Assembly (NCBI GenBank): GCA_940337035.1
Contig: CALNHX010002827.1
Span: 62,001 to 126,000, forward strand
DNA length: 64,000 nt
Direction: 5' to 3'
Source of the DNA: Agriotes lineatus
Lineage: Eukaryota; Arthropoda; Insecta; Coleoptera; Elateridae
Position numbers and translations under genes: made by a program. Positions 1 through 12,200 of the stretch are shown here, one piece after another (the first letter of the stretch is position 1; each line of letters opens with the position of its first letter). The notes beneath the pieces were generated by a model that saw only the letters and a list, made by a program, of their open reading frames with translations, was not told where the DNA came from and did not search any database.

Positions 1-2
1 AC

Positions 3-77
3 AATGGGAATATATTTGTTAAGGTTAAAAATAAAATTCAAAAAGTCACCGCTTTAGACGATCTAAAATTATTATAA
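3..77 (+). CDS. C-terminal end of LINE ORF1 protein (partial)
   Basis: Frame 3 is open from the window edge to a TAA at 75-77 and encodes 24 residues. The pattern Asn-Gly-x-Ile-x-Val-Lys followed by an Asp-Asp-Leu near the end resembles the C-terminus of the ORF1/FP25K-like nucleic-acid-binding proteins found in insect CR1-type LINEs. It lies 231 bp upstream of the ORF2 Met, as expected for a two-ORF LINE. The piece is very short, so the assignment rests mainly on position. Confidence 0.45.
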   Translation, partial: NGNIFVKVKNKIQKVTALDDLKLL

Positions 78-308
78 TGTATTTTAATGTTGCAGTAGAA
101 TGACAAGTTTGTTTATTTTGTGTTCGTTTATTGGTCTTATATTTACTTTTACTAGTTACACTTGCGTAATTGGAGCACTACTGACCTAATTATCAATTAA
201 GTTTTAAGTATTATTGTTTTTTTGTGTGTGATGTGCTGCTATCTACACAAATATATTTTTTAGTTGCTTATTATTTTTCTATTAAGTTAAAAAAACTTGC
301 AAATATCA

Positions 309-3103
309 ATGGTTTATAAAAATATTAGAATTGCACATGTTAATGTCAGGTCTTTGTTGCCTAAAATAACAGAGGTAAAAACTTTTATACTGCAAAATAA
401 AATAGACATTCTAACTATTTCTGAAACATGGTTAAACGCAAATATTTCCAATTTAGATACAAATATTGAGGGTTATGTTTTTATTCGGAATGATCGTTGT
501 GGACGTGGAGGAGGTGTTGGTATTTACATACAAAAGTACATTAATTTTTCGCGTATTGATGTTGGTCGTGTAACTTTTGAGCAAATTTGGATATCTGTAA
601 ATTTTTCAAAAACAAAATTCATTATTGGTACTCTTTATAATCCTAATCAAAAAGACTACAAATTATTTCTTGACGAATTTGAAAATTCTATTATTGCTTG
701 CATGTCTTATTCTGAACATATAATCTGTTTAGGTGATTTTAATATAGATTTTTTAAAACCGCACCACACCTCTACAGCATACATGCAAAATTTACTCGAA
801 TCTCTTGGTTTTTATCAAATTATTAATCAACCTACAAGGGTATCAAACAATTCTGCTTCGCTTATCGATATAATAATTGTATCTGATAATTCATTAGTTG
901 TTGATAGCGGTGTAATTGATTGTCATCTAGCTGACCATGATCTTGTGTTTTGTGATATTAAAATCGATGTACCTGCCCAAATTGCATCAAAAATAACGTT
1001 TCGTAATTTCAAAAAAATTAATCTTGACTTATTTCAGGCTGACCTTAACGCTATGCCTTTTCATTACATATTTCGATCACCTGACGTTAACGAAAAATTG
1101 CGATTATTTAATGAAATGATTTTGCAGTTGTTTGATAAACATGCTCCTCTTAAAACCTGTAACTTCACTAAATCATATGCCCCCTGGATAACTGACAACT
1201 TAAAATACCTTATGTCGTTAAGAGATAAGGCTAAAGCCAGATTTCGAAAAACTAAATTACTTCAGCACTGGGAGTACTATAAATCTTTGCGAAATTTATC
1301 TACCCTCTCATTAAAGAATGAAAAGAAAGCATATTTTAATTTTGCATCATCTAATCGTGATAGCACCGCTTTATGGAAACATTTAAATATTCTCGGCCTT
1401 AGCAGAGAAAAACATACCGTTATACCAGAAAATCTGAAGGATCTTAACATGATCAACGATTACTTTGTAAATGGTATTCCCACTGTTAATAATAATGGAC
1501 AGACAGTCCCTCTCGACATTTATAAAGAGACCACCTACAAAAATTTAAATTTTACCTTTTCTCCGGTTGATACCACAACTGTATTCCAAATTATGAATAA
1601 AATCAAATCAAATGCATTTGGTAATGATAATATTAATATAACATGTTAAAGCTGTGTTGTCCGGTTATAATTCCCTACGTCACCCATATTATTAACTCTT
1701 GTATTATTAGCAATATTTTCCCCCAGTGTTGGAAACATGCAATTGTCATGCCACTTCCTAAAAATAAACAACCGACCAAAATTAATGACCTACGTCCCAT
1801 TAGTCTTCTTCCGACGTTGTCCAAACTATTTGAAAAAGTTATTCACTTTCAACTTAACACTTTCATTAATAATAATAATGTTTTACCTCCGGTGCAATCT
1901 GGTTTTCGATCTGGCTATAGCTGTACTACTGCTTTGCTAAAAGTAACTGACGATATTTTAGGTGCCACTGACGAGGGCAAGGTCACTGTACTTGTGTTGT
2001 TAGATTATAGCAAGGCATTTGACACAGTGAATCACGACACTCTTATCATGATTCTAAAATACCTGGGGGTTGGTCACGCTGCTACCTCTTTAATCGCAAG
2101 CTATCTTTGTAATCGAACACAATCTGTCAGTTTGGACAATAATATGTCTAGTTCACTATCAGTGAGTCAAGGAGTTCCACAGGGATCAATTCTGGGCCCC
2201 TTGTTGTTTTCAATATATACATCTGTGTTTATGCAACATGTTAAATTCTCAAAAATTCATATCTATGCGGATGATACTCAATTATACCATTCATTTAAAG
2301 CAGCAAACTGGAGGAATGCTGTTGATGAAATAAATTTGGATCTGCAGTATATCTATGATGTTTCCGTTAAACACTCACTTAAGATAAACCCCGACAAATC
2401 TGCCGCGTTACTGTTCGGTAATAAAAATATATGCCATAATTTAGTTAATATTGCTAACATTAATATTAATAATGTTAAAATTCCTTTCGTGACTAAAGCC
2501 AAAAGTCTAGGTTTAACGCTAGACAATACTTTCCGTTATAGAGATCAAATATCCAAATATATTTTTCAGAGTTACCAACATCTTAGAAAGCTCTATCCTC
2601 ATAGGTCATATTTAAACTGCGAAACTAAAAAAAAATTGTGCGAAGCTTTTGTTCTTTCGCAATTCAATTATTGTGTTCCTGTGTATCACTCAGCATTAGA
2701 CGCCATTACCACCCATAGAATCCAAAAGATTCAAAATGCTTGCTTGAGATTTATATACGGCATTAGAAAATATGAGCGTATATCTTACAAGCTAGCTGAT
2801 GCAGGTTGGCTGACAATGCAAAATCGTAGAATACTGCAGTCCCAATGTCTCTTTCATCAAATTTTATCAAACAAGAAACCTCCTTATTTATACAATAAGA
2901 TTACCTTTAGAACTGATGTTCATAATATTTCTACTAGATTTAGAGGCCAAATTTCACCACCTCTCCATAAAACAACCTTATTCGAGCGGTCATTCTCGTT
3001 TCAGATATATGCAATGTATAACAGTTTACCTTTTAATCTTAAAGTCTACAGTTCTAAAATATTTAAATCAAAATTGTATTTAGACCTTTTGCAAAAACAA
3101 TAA
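309..3103 (+). pseudogene. CR1-like ORF2: endonuclease + reverse transcriptase, one frameshift
   Basis: The first ATG in frame is at 309. An apurinic-type endonuclease domain comes first, with SETWL near residue 45, GDFNID near residue 145 and the closing DHDL near residue 215. A linker follows and then the RT domain. The reading frame is lost near 1640: the first frame ends at 1649 and the second runs from before 1643 to 3103, so a single 1-nt indel splits one protein of about 930 aa. In the second half the RT has the RPISLLPTLSKLFEK block, the LLDYSKAFD aspartate (about 2010), GVPQGSILGP and the catalytic YADDTQLY (about 2265). The C-terminal thumb region runs to the natural stop. The protein would nick target DNA and prime reverse transcription from it in the nucleus. 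Confidence 0.9.
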
Positions 3104-3447
3104 CTTGTTTACCGAACTGTCCACAAGTTAATGCCATATTTTGTTTGTTTGTTTGGATAGCAGTACATCTTTTCAGCGTTAAATATTTTTTTGTTTCACC
3201 GTCACAGGATATCTTTAGTTTTTATAAGGTTTGTTTTAGGGTTAGGAATTCATTCTGTGTCATTTTGTTCTTTTTTTTCTCAAGGTTTAGATGGTAGAAC
3301 AGGAGTAGGGTTAACCAAAACTGAATCTCGCCTTGTGGTTGATGTGCTTTTGCAATAGATTAGTTCTTTTTTTGTGTACTCATGTGTATTTGCTTCTTGT
3401 ATGAGCGCATCAATAAAGTTTATTATTATTATTTATTATTATTATTT
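3104..3447 (+). repeat. LINE 3' UTR with terminal TTATTA microsatellite
   Basis: The AT-rich 3' UTR has an AATAAA hexamer near 3410, followed directly by a TTATTA-type repeat up to about 3447. This is the expected RT-priming end of a CR1-group LINE. An LTR (3464) begins only 16 bp later. Confidence 0.6.
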
Positions 3448-3463
3448 CGGTGCTAGTTTAACG

Positions 3464-4792
3464 TGTAACGGTCGTACCTTGGTGTATGTGATGTGTACCA
3501 CCTGTTTTGTTCAGTAAGCAAGTTTTGTGTTTGCATTTCTTGGGCTCTTTATGAACTGCACGTGGTAATTCTCGCCGCCGGGCGAAGTGGTTATTGTTTG
3601 TTGAATGTAAGCCATGAGTCTTTGTATTGTGAAGTGGCGTTCATATTAAGTCGTTTGACGGACTATCTGTAAAAACTCATTAGCGGCTTATCATTGTTTC
3701 GCGAATCAATTGCTTATCTTTCCTGTCGTTCCGCCAATTTTCTGTGCATGCTTCGATGTCGCATTCAGTGGTAGATAATACCCCTTTGTTCCGCTCGGCC
3801 CGCAGCTCGTTGAGTTGGTGCAGTCCCCTTACGTGTCTTCTACAGTGTCTGGGCAAGCGATCGACGCAACAGCATAGGACATCTAGTATAGCTAAGCCAA
3901 TCTTGGTACCGTTATAATATTGTTAAAAGCTTGTACAGTGTAAATTTAAAATATAAAGAGTGTTTAGCCAAAGAATCGGACAGCTGACGTAACGTTGCAG
4001 TCGTTTATCTTTTATTGAGTGCCTTTTTGCAGTTGTCAAACCATTATAATTATTTACCTGTCATTACAATTTATTTACCGTCAGTTTTCATGGTTCTGTT
4101 TGACTCTATGTAGTAGGATTTGTAAAGTGTCACAACTGCAACTTGTTTAGTTGAATACCTTTTATTACTGTTACCAGTAATTTCAATAATTGATGTCAAG
4201 TTTACCGAATATTTTTATAGATTAAGACGTTACGCAATTTACCTAATTACCGTGTACTAATCTTTTTATCTACATTTCTATATTCAACTATTTTACTAAT
4301 ACATTTCGTGTCTATTTAACTGTCGTTTTCTTTGTTGTTGTGATTGAAATTTGAGTATTGTATTTTACAGTGTAAAAGAAGTTTGGCCAGGTATTCAAGT
4401 AAATTTTCGAAAGATAGGTCCGATAACGTTGCCGGCTCGCTGAACAGAATACTGCCAAGCTTATAGTTGAAAGGAAAATTTATTTATGCTTCCACTTTTC
4501 CTCAGTGGGTTCACCTGAGCATTTTTTTCCCTAGTATGGAATTGTGGTGGCGCCTTATCATTTCTGATCTGCTCACCGTTTATTAGATCGTTACCCTTGT
4601 GTTATCTCGTGTTGCTAGTTTGCAAACTAGTAGCTCTTGTAGCGGGAGAAGGTAGCAGTCCTATGAGTTATATTTACGATTGTGAGTTAGCTTACGCGCT
4701 AGTCGTTTAACATTGTTTTAGCTTTTTGTAAATACCGGGTTGTACCGTTGCAAACTGGCGCGTTGTCGTAATTGTCAGTTTAGCCCGTTACA
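3464..4792 (+). mobile_element. Solo LTR, family B (about 1.33 kb)
   Basis: The block starts TGTAACGGTCG and ends TTTAGCCCGTTACA, so it has TG...CA termini. Its start and end align with the LTR at 24358-29508 (TGTTAGGACGGTCGG ... TTTTAGCCGCCAACA). An internal stretch near 4120-4250 (TTTAGTTGA...AAGTTTACCG...TAAGACGTTA) also matches that copy on both sides of its nested insertion. No PBS, gag or pol follows, so it is a solo LTR or a remnant. Four-base flanks (AACG left, ATTT right) do not match, so either the boundary is slightly off or the duplication has decayed. Confidence 0.5.
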
Positions 4793-5026
4793 ATTTAATT
4801 ATAAAGGATAACGAAAGTTTTGCTGAAAATGTGATCTTCGGAAGAGAGAAACTGCAATAGAGACCACATTTGAATTACTTTCTTCAAAGTCAAGCCAAAT
4901 TTATGAAAAACAGTGATATACCACTAGAAACAGCAAAAAAAGTATAGAAAATTTGCTGCTAGAGTACTTTTTTAAAGATCAACCATGTCAAGACGATATT
5001 AGTGGCTAGAAGCAATGCAAATACAA

Positions 5027-5139
5027 ATTGTCTGCAGCTACTAGCTACACACCGTAACTAGATACAGAGACGGTTTAAAATTTTAAGATAAACTGTCTCT
5101 GTATCTAAATAGTTACCGTGTCTAGTACCTGCAGACAAT
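5027..5139. repeat. Palindromic (foldback) element
   Basis: Two arms of about 50 bp, imperfectly complementary, surround a short AT loop near 5088. The outer ends are ATTGTCTGCAG and CTGCAGACAAT. There is no ORF. It looks like a foldback MITE or hairpin lying just upstream of the second LINE. Confidence 0.6.
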
Positions 5140-5282
5140 CTGCATACGAAAGTTGAAGAAATTGGTAACTTTCCTTACAGGAGAACTTGTTACTACAAGA
5201 CTAAAAAATCATTACAACAGAATACGTTTTTCCATCCTTAAATGAAACTTCAGAGATGGTTAAAGTAATTTTTACAAAATTA

Positions 5283-5793
5283 CTCTACGCAGACAGCTCG
5301 CCAGCCGGCAAGATACTGTTGCATTAATACAAGAGCCTTGGATTGTAAAATCTAAGCTCTGTGGATTAATTAACCGTAATGGCACTTTTTTACAGATATG
5401 ACCCATGAGAAACCAAGGTTGTGCATTTACTGTCCCAAGCATTTACAATCCTTTGCTTTGCCACACCTCTGTACGCGTGATATTACGGCGATACAGATGA
5501 GCTGTAGTATAAACGAAGGGAAGAAAGATGTCATTTTCGCATCGGTATACCTCCCCAGTGACTCAATTGGCCCTTCACCTAGCGCGGAGTTGATCGAATT
5601 GGTGAACTACTGTAAGAGGAACAACAAAAACCTAATTATTGGCTGTGACGCAAATTCTCACCACTTTTCATGGGGTAGCAGTGGCATTAACACCCGAGGT
5701 AGGTTCTTACTTGAGTACCTAATAAGTACAAACTTAAAAATACTGAATCGTGGATGTGAACCAACTTTTGTCACAACGCGTCATGCCCCATGA
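5283..5793 (+). pseudogene. LINE endonuclease domain (R1/I type), truncated
   Basis: Before the ATG at 5398 the reading frame already shows an ALIQEPW block (about 5320-5340), the N-terminal catalytic motif of R1-type endonucleases, interrupted by stops. From 5398 the frame is open to 5793. It contains the ASVYLP strand and the motif GCDANSHHFSWGSS, in which the Asp-Ala-Asn triad and His are catalytic. The domain ends prematurely: the C-terminal His-containing motif is not visible. This part of the element is dead. Confidence 0.75.
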
Positions 5794-7530
5794 AGACATC
5801 CAAAGCGAGTCGCACAACCTCCTGGTGGTGTCCGAAACTCGACAGGATGAAATCAACATTGGGCAAACTCTTTAACAAAGCAAAACGAACTAGAATTACT
5901 AGTGATTGGGAGGTCTATAAAGACCCAAAACGATTATCCAAAAAAGAAATCTGCCTGAGACAGAGGGACGTTTTGCGGCTCCATAGAGACCATTGCCTCC
6001 GCGGCTGGGTTAAAAAAGATCCTTTTTAAGGATCCAACCCAACAACCAGGCTGTCTAAGGCGAGGGGGATGGTACGTTTACAACCAAACCCGAAGAGACA
6101 GCGAAAGTGCTAATTCAAACACATTTTCCAGGCTGTATTGTCACCCATAACAATGTATGGCCAACATCCCACCTCCCTCAGAAAAAATTGCAATGTGGCA
6201 AACCAGGTCGTACGGGGTGACAAGGTATCCTGGGCTGTAAACTCTTTTCTCCCCTTCAAGTCGCCAGGAGAGGATGGTATCTTTCCAGCCCTACTACAAT
6301 GGGGACTGGACCTGATGCTTGTTCACCTGGTGCGCATCTACTGGGCATGTATCGCTTTTCGATATACCGGAGAACTGGAGAGAAGTAAAGGTAGTTTTTA
6401 TACTTAAACCAGGGCGTACGGATTATACCCAGGCCAAATCATATCGTCCCATTAGTCTTACATCTTTCTTACTAAAGACGCTTGAGAGACTTTGTGACAG
6501 AGAAATACGAGAAAGGGTGCTGGCTTTACACCCATTGCACCTGAACCAACACGCCTATATCTGAGGGAGATCTACTGAATCGCCGCTACATGCTGTAGTA
6601 AACCGTATTGAGAGATCGCTAGACAATAAAATGTCCACTCTGGGAGTTTTCATTTATATTGAAGAAGCTTTTGACACGGCTTCCTTTGAGAGCATTAACT
6701 CTGCCTTACGCAGGCATGGTGTGACACCCACTCTCTGTGAATGGATAAAACACATGCTTACGATGAGAGCAGTAGAATTTAATAGGAGACAACTACATTA
6801 TAGGTGTTGTGACGAAGGGCTGCTCGCAAGGGGGGTTCTATCTCCACTACTGTGGAGTACAGTGGTGGACAGCCTTCTAAGCATACTCAATGATGCTGGA
6901 TTCTATACTAGTGGATATGCGGATGACATCGTCCTCCTCGTTACTGGCAAGTTCGAGGGCACGCTCTGTAACTTGATGCAGACAGCTCTTCGAATAACAG
7001 AAACATGGTGTAATGAACAGTCACTCTCTGTCAATCCTTCAAAGACAGAAATGGTACTTTTCACAAAAAAGTAAGGTGGGACCTTACGTAGACCTCTCCT
7101 ATTTAACACTTCTCTCAGCTTTTTAGACAATCTCAAATACTTAGTAGTTACTTTTGCATAGCATTCTGGCAGTGTCGCCGCGCTTTAGGTAAACCCTGGG
7201 GACTCTCCCCCGAATTACCTTGTGGCTGTATACTGCCGTGATCAGGCCCATGCTATGTTATGGAGCACTTGTCTGGTGGCCCAGGGTCAGACAGGCTACG
7301 GCAGCAAGTAAACTAGGACATGTGCAACGCCTTGCCTGTCTTAGTTCTACAGGTGCTATATACGCTCAACCCCTACGGATACTTTAGAGGTCTTATGCCT
7401 TCCACCACTTAATCTTTTTGTGCAGGAAGTAGCCGTAAGGACCGCCTTGAGGCTGCGCCACAAAGGGCTGTGGCACACAGCAGGCAGAGGAGGCAGGCAT
7501 ATCCGCATTCTGAACGAGGCCGTCGAGAAG
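5790..7530 (+). pseudogene. LINE reverse transcriptase, multiply frameshifted
   Basis: The linker (WWCPKLDRM, 5820-5950) leads into the RT fingers (FKSPGEDGI at about 6260, SYRPISLTSF at about 6440). A stop at 6562-6564 interrupts the palm. The palm resumes at about 6631, where the usual catalytic Asp before the AFD block is Tyr (IYIEEAFD). The second motif, YADDIVLL, is intact near 6915. Thumb-like sequence with tryptophan-rich and TGA-type blocks continues in shifted frames to about 7530. Three or more frame changes and the lost catalytic Asp make it non-functional. Confidence 0.75.
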
Positions 7531-7590
7531 AACCCTCTTCTGGACGCTATGGCAGACTACTTCCCTCTATAATATGCCTTCAACAGACAA

Positions 7591-8073
7591 TTGAACGTCT
7601 GTGAAAATGCCGGGTTTACCCAGCATATAGATGTATCCATCTTTACTGATGGATCTAAAACAAAACATGGAACGGGTGCCGGAGTTTTTTCTGACGATCT
7701 GAACCTCCGCCAAAGCATACCACTAAAAAAAATAGCCACTGTCGTCCAAGCGGAAGTAATTGGAATAATGCATGGTGCAAAAGCAATTCTTGAAAGGAAT
7801 CAATGTATTGGTATCTTCAGTGACAGTAGAGCCGCTTTACTAACCCTGGGCAGTTGCAAAATTACCTCAGATGTAGTACTGGAGTGCCGTGAAGCTCTAG
7901 AGGATATCTCAAAAAATAGTGTCGTTTCTCTTGTATGGGTGAAAAAACATGACAGTAACTACGGCAATGAGGAAGCTAATGAGACTGCGAGGCTGGCTTC
8001 CGAACAACTTCTCTGGGGGCCAAAACCCGTAATCCCTATATCCCTGACAATATTATGCTCTATGCTATATTAA
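7591..8073 (+). pseudogene. LINE RNase H domain
   Basis: The frame is open for 160 codons. It shows the RNase HI fold motifs in order: FTDGSK with the first Asp (about 7641), QAEVIGI with Glu (about 7749), SDSRAAL with the second Asp (about 7820), and a His-x6-GNEEAN block near 7960. In this block the usual final catalytic Asp is Asn. The domain would degrade the RNA template during retrotransposition. It belongs to the decayed LINE, with the RT upstream and the Cys/His tail downstream. Confidence 0.8.
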
Positions 8074-8109
8074 GAATCCTTAAACAGCTTCATACGAAGA
8101 TGGGTTAGC

Positions 8110-8457
8110 ATGCAAAGCTTCCGTCAAGCAAGAGCTGCTATTACAGCGCCCTCGCCAAAGACAGCCAAATATTGCTTGCAACTGTCACGAAGAAACCTTC
8201 GACTAGTCGTGAGTATCCTATCTGGACACTGCACCCTAAAACAACATATGCACAGGATGGGACTGGTGGATAGCCCAAACTGTCGCGGATTCAATGAGGA
8301 TGACGAGACAGCAGAACACGATTTGTGTCACTGTCCAGCTCTCGCAAGAATCAGAGGATCCATGTTGGGGGACTTCTGGCCCGATATGACCAGAATTAGC
8401 AACACTCCAGTTGCGGTCGTCCTTAAGTACATTCAAAGGATTGGATGGTTTGAGTGA
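8110..8457 (+). pseudogene. LINE C-terminal Cys/His (zinc-knuckle-like) tail
   Basis: After a frame change the sequence encodes an LSGHCTLKQHMHRMGL block, then paired cysteine positions, an acidic stretch with ETAEHDLCHCPAL, and a closing Arg-x-x-x-LG pattern. This Cys-x-Cys ... His-x-x-x-Cys layout is the conserved tail of R1/I-type LINE proteins in insects. One expected Cys is replaced by Phe (CRGFNE). The stop at 8455-8457 is the natural end of the element's ORF. Confidence 0.7.
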
Positions 8458-8496
8458 TACCCAACTTGGAGAGCTGCTGGGAGATAACACAATGAG

Positions 8497-8520
8497 CCCA
8501 CTTAATGCGGCCTAAGTGGG
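8497..8520 (+). other. 3'-terminal stem-loop of the LINE
   Basis: An 8-bp perfect stem (CCCACTTA / TAAGTGGG) with an 8-nt loop ATGCGGCC lies 40 bp past the ORF stop. Its position at the 3' end of the retrotransposon suggests an RNA structure read by the reverse transcriptase. That role is inferred. Confidence 0.45.
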
Positions 8521-10904
8521 TGTAGGTAACTCACCCTTCATTTTTAATCCAGAATCCAGAATCCTCACAACTATTACGGTTTATTAGTCTAAATATCTAA
8601 AACATTAATTGAACCAAATGACGATGAACTTTAGAATACTAATCAAACTGAATGGCTATATGAGAAATAATACACTCATTTGTTTTATGATTAAATAACC
8701 GTGATTTATTACAAACAAACTGTTATTTAATATAACTGGTTTATTTATATTTATAAATGCAAGAAACCCCATATCAATAAAAGGAGAAGCATACATTCAA
8801 TAGCTCCCGAGCAATTTTGAAGCTGTATTTAGAATAAGAGAAAGAAATATGAAAATTATAATAATATCATAAATTTGCTTTAGGTAATTAACTTAATTAA
8901 TCGACTTAATAAGAAACTTCGAAGGAAAGCATTTACATTTACATTTTTTCAACTCCTTTTCTTGATCTAATTTAGCTGCAATTACTGACTGCAACATAAA
9001 TGTTATTCAGTTTGCCTGATCAATGTTGCATGTTACGGCGAAATTGGTACTTAAAAAAACAATAAAACCAAAGCCCCAGAGGTGGGCGTTTGTTACGGCA
9101 CAAAATCGTTACTAAACACAATAAAACAACTCGTAAAAATGATTTGCTCCAGCTACATTTCAGTCAAGACAAGAGTGGTTCGAGGCACCTGAAATGGATT
9201 TGTTTGCTACTTCAAAATAGGGGTACATTATGAATTAATTAGGGGGCGGGCGTCACAAGTTTAAAATCAAACTCCAGGTTCTCACGCCGTATCTAATTTT
9301 GACGAAACATCAACTGAGTCACAGGAGAAATGATGAGCTGAACCTCAGTCACTTACTTTCGCTTACAGCCCATAATTTCACTATAAAAACATGCTCTGCA
9401 CGTCTGCCTTTCAACAGGATACAACAAAACGTCCAATAATATTTAAATACTATAATGGACACACCAAGTTACAAGAAACTTCTACTAATTACTTTCATAT
9501 GACGTGGCGAAAACATAAAATATGAAAAGACTGACTTCAATTACGCAAACGACAGTCAAAACGCATTCAAATATAGACGGCAACACTTCCACATAAATCG
9601 AAATTTTACCATGTAGGCACTTCAAAAATTACAGTAAATTGGCGATACGGAACACAACATTTACACAGCATGCAAAAGTTACTCAAATACATTTTAACAT
9701 AAGGGAAGTGCAGAATTTGTCATGATAACTTAATCCATAGAAGGAAAACGCAGTTTCCAGCAGGTTGCTCCCCAGATGTGTACGATACACGTAGAACAAT
9801 CGACAAAAAAGGCCAGGTCATCGAGAGATGATCACAAATGACAAGAAAATGCAGCTGGGCGGAGATGCGACAAAAAGTGGGCTGACGGCGTGGAATGTAC
9901 TCAAGTCGATATTTGGGGCAAACGGTAAGAAAAACAATACGGTATAAGAAGACCGGAACCCAAAACGTGCATAGTACAACTCCACAAATAAAAGGTGGCC
10001 AACGTCACGAGCTACAAGCCAGCCACCGGATAGACGGGCTGGTACTTAAACCTCAAATTGAATGCCGATCAAAAGGCAAAATGTACAATCGACAGCATGC
10101 ATTTGCCCTTGTGCGGGGTGTAACGGCAGACAATTCCCCATGAAAGTATTGAGACATTATAGGCAGCGGAAGTTACCCGCACAATATCCGCCTGTGCTGC
10201 GCCGGTCGGCGAGAGAAAATTCCGACAATACAATTTCTGCAAACTGCACGCACTCTTTCGCCTAATTATTGGCTGCGTTATGCTTTTAAAACCTTGCATC
10301 ATGAATAGAAATCTCCAGAACAATATTTACACAAGTGGCGTTGGGAATAGAAATTAACCTAACAAGCGGTCAGAAGGTTTTAGAACAACTGCTGATTGAC
10401 TATACAATTTTCTCTTTTACATTGTTTTCGGCCTTTGTTTTAACATTGAAAATGTTTAACGAATTGGAGATGTGACGCTAGTACGGTGCTCTTTTAGCGA
10501 TTTGTGTGACGCTTGGAAAATACACAGTTTTTGCTAATTTCTATAAGTTGTACGTATAGCAGGTGGATGTTGTTGATATCATTTTGAAGACCTCGTCAAG
10601 GGAAAACTTTCTGGAAAGGTTGTGAAAATGTAAAATTCTATGGGGCGAAAATACGGGGGTTAAAATAATTTTTTGCACACGACAGCGTTCGGTGCTGTTA
10701 CATCGCATACTTTTTGAAAGATCCAAATGCGATTTGGGGCTAATTGGAAAGAGGATGAACCAACGCTCATCGTACTGGCTGATTTTTGGGGTCTGCGACG
10801 CACAGGGGCGAAGTTACAGGGGTAGAAAGCTGAGATGCATCTGTAGCAAATTAAATGTTTGCATAAACAGGGAGAAAGAAAAAAATACCGAATTTTGTTT
10901 TTAG
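8521..10904. other. AT-rich intergenic stretch, nothing recognised
   Basis: There is no coding region with family resemblance and no clear inverted repeat. Short ORFs around 9900-10270 overlap each other in three frames and look like chance. The stretch 9770-10200 is somewhat less AT-rich than its surroundings but could not be assigned. Confidence 0.5.
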
Positions 10905-12200
10905 CAGTATGTGGATGAATCTGTGGGTTTTTAAGAATTTTGCGGCTCAGGTAGATTTAGGGGTTGCAAAATGGGGAACCGTTATAATTATCAGAAAAAA
11001 CATTAGAATCAATATTTGTGTGAAATTTACTGTTTGGAGACTTAATACGGGTCGATTGTATCTTTTAAGAAAATTTGGGATGTGGGAATTTTGCGGCCCA
11101 GGTGGATTTGGGTGTTGAAAAATGGAGAAAATGTTATAATTATCAGAAAAACCTTAACATCAATATTTGTGTGAAATTCGCTGTTTGCAGACATTCTACT
11201 GGTCAATTGTATTTTTTAAGAGAATTCGAGCTGTGGGAATTTTGCATTCCATATGGATTTAGGGGTTGTAAAATGGGAAAAGCGTTACAATTATCAGAAA
11301 ACGTTAAAATCAATATTTGTGTGAAATTCGCTGTTTGGAGATCTTCTACGGGTCGATTATATTTTTTAAGTGAATTTGGGATGTGGAAATATTGCGGCCC
11401 AAGTGGGTTTGAGGGTTGAAAAATGGGAAAAACCTTTTAATTATCAGAAAAACCTTAAAATCAATATTTGTGTGGAATTTGCTGTTTGGAGACTTTATGC
11501 GGGTCGATTGTATTTTTTAAGAGAATTCGGCATGTGTGCAGTTTGCGGCTCAGGTGGATTTGGGGGTTGCAAAGTGTGGAAAAGGTTATAATTGTCAGAA
11601 AAACCTTAAAATTAATATTTGTGTGAAGTTCACTGTTTGGAGACTTTCTACGAATCGATATTCGGGATGTGGGAGCTTTGCGGCTCAGTTGGATTTGGGG
11701 GATGCAAATTGGGGAGACGTTATAATTATCAGAAAAATGTTAAATCAATATTTGTGTGAAAAGCGCTGTTTGGAGGTTTTCTACGGATCGATAATAGGAA
11801 TTTGGGAATTTTGCGGCCCAGGTGGATTTGGTAGTTGCAAAATGGGGAAAACGTTATAATTGTCAGAAAAACCTTACAATCGATATTTGCGTGAAATTCA
11901 CTGTTTGGAGACTGTCTACGGATAGATATTCGGGATGTGGGAGTTTTGCGGCCCAGTTGGATTTGGGGGATGCAAAATGGGGAAAACGTTATAATTGTCA
12001 CAAAACCCTTAAAATCGATATTTGTGTGAAATTCGCTGTTTGGAGACTTTCTAAGGGTCGATTACCTATATTTTTTAAGTAAATTTGGGATGTGGAAATC
12101 TTGCGGCCCGGTTGGATTTGGGTGATGCAAAATGGGTAAAACGTTATAATTATAAGAAAAACCGTATGAAGAATTTCTACTGGTCGATTGTATTTTTAAC
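10905..12200. repeat. Satellite array, about 9 copies of a ~150-bp unit
   Basis: The unit contains TGCGGCTCAGGTGGATTT, then a block ending GGGGAAAACG, then TTATAATTATCAGAAAAACC, TCAATATTTGTGTGAAATT and a GTTTGGAGACTTTCTACGG block. Copies of the first motif fall near 10939, 11090, 11242, 11394, 11544, 11680, 11807, 11944 and 12100. Later units are about 15-20 bp shorter because they lack the TTGTATTTTTTAAGAGAA segment. Open frames through the array encode the same repeated peptide and are a by-product of the repeat. Confidence 0.9.

Larger units (their letters stand above)
1..3447 (+). mobile_element. CR1-like non-LTR retrotransposon (LINE), 5' end outside window
   Basis: Three parts lie in LINE order on one strand: the last codons of an ORF1 (to 77), an endonuclease plus reverse transcriptase ORF2 (309-3103), and a 3' UTR ending in an AATAAA-like signal and a TTATTA microsatellite (to about 3447). 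CR1-group elements often end in short microsatellite-like repeats rather than poly(A). The endonuclease (SETWL, GDFNID, DHDL) and the RT (YADDTQLY) fit the CR1/jockey branch. The element is fairly young, with only one clear frameshift in ORF2. The 5' boundary is beyond the window, so no target duplication can be checked. Confidence 0.85.
5280..8520 (+). mobile_element. Decayed R1/I-group LINE with RNase H, 5' truncated
   Basis: Endonuclease, reverse transcriptase, RNase H and a Cys/His tail follow in order on the plus strand, all with frameshifts and stops. The RT thumb is still readable between 7180 and 7480. An RNase H behind the RT together with a C-terminal Cys/His block is typical of R1/I/LOA-group elements in insects. 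The 5' end is lost: endonuclease similarity starts near 5283. The 3' end is taken at a hairpin at 8497-8520. Confidence 0.75.
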
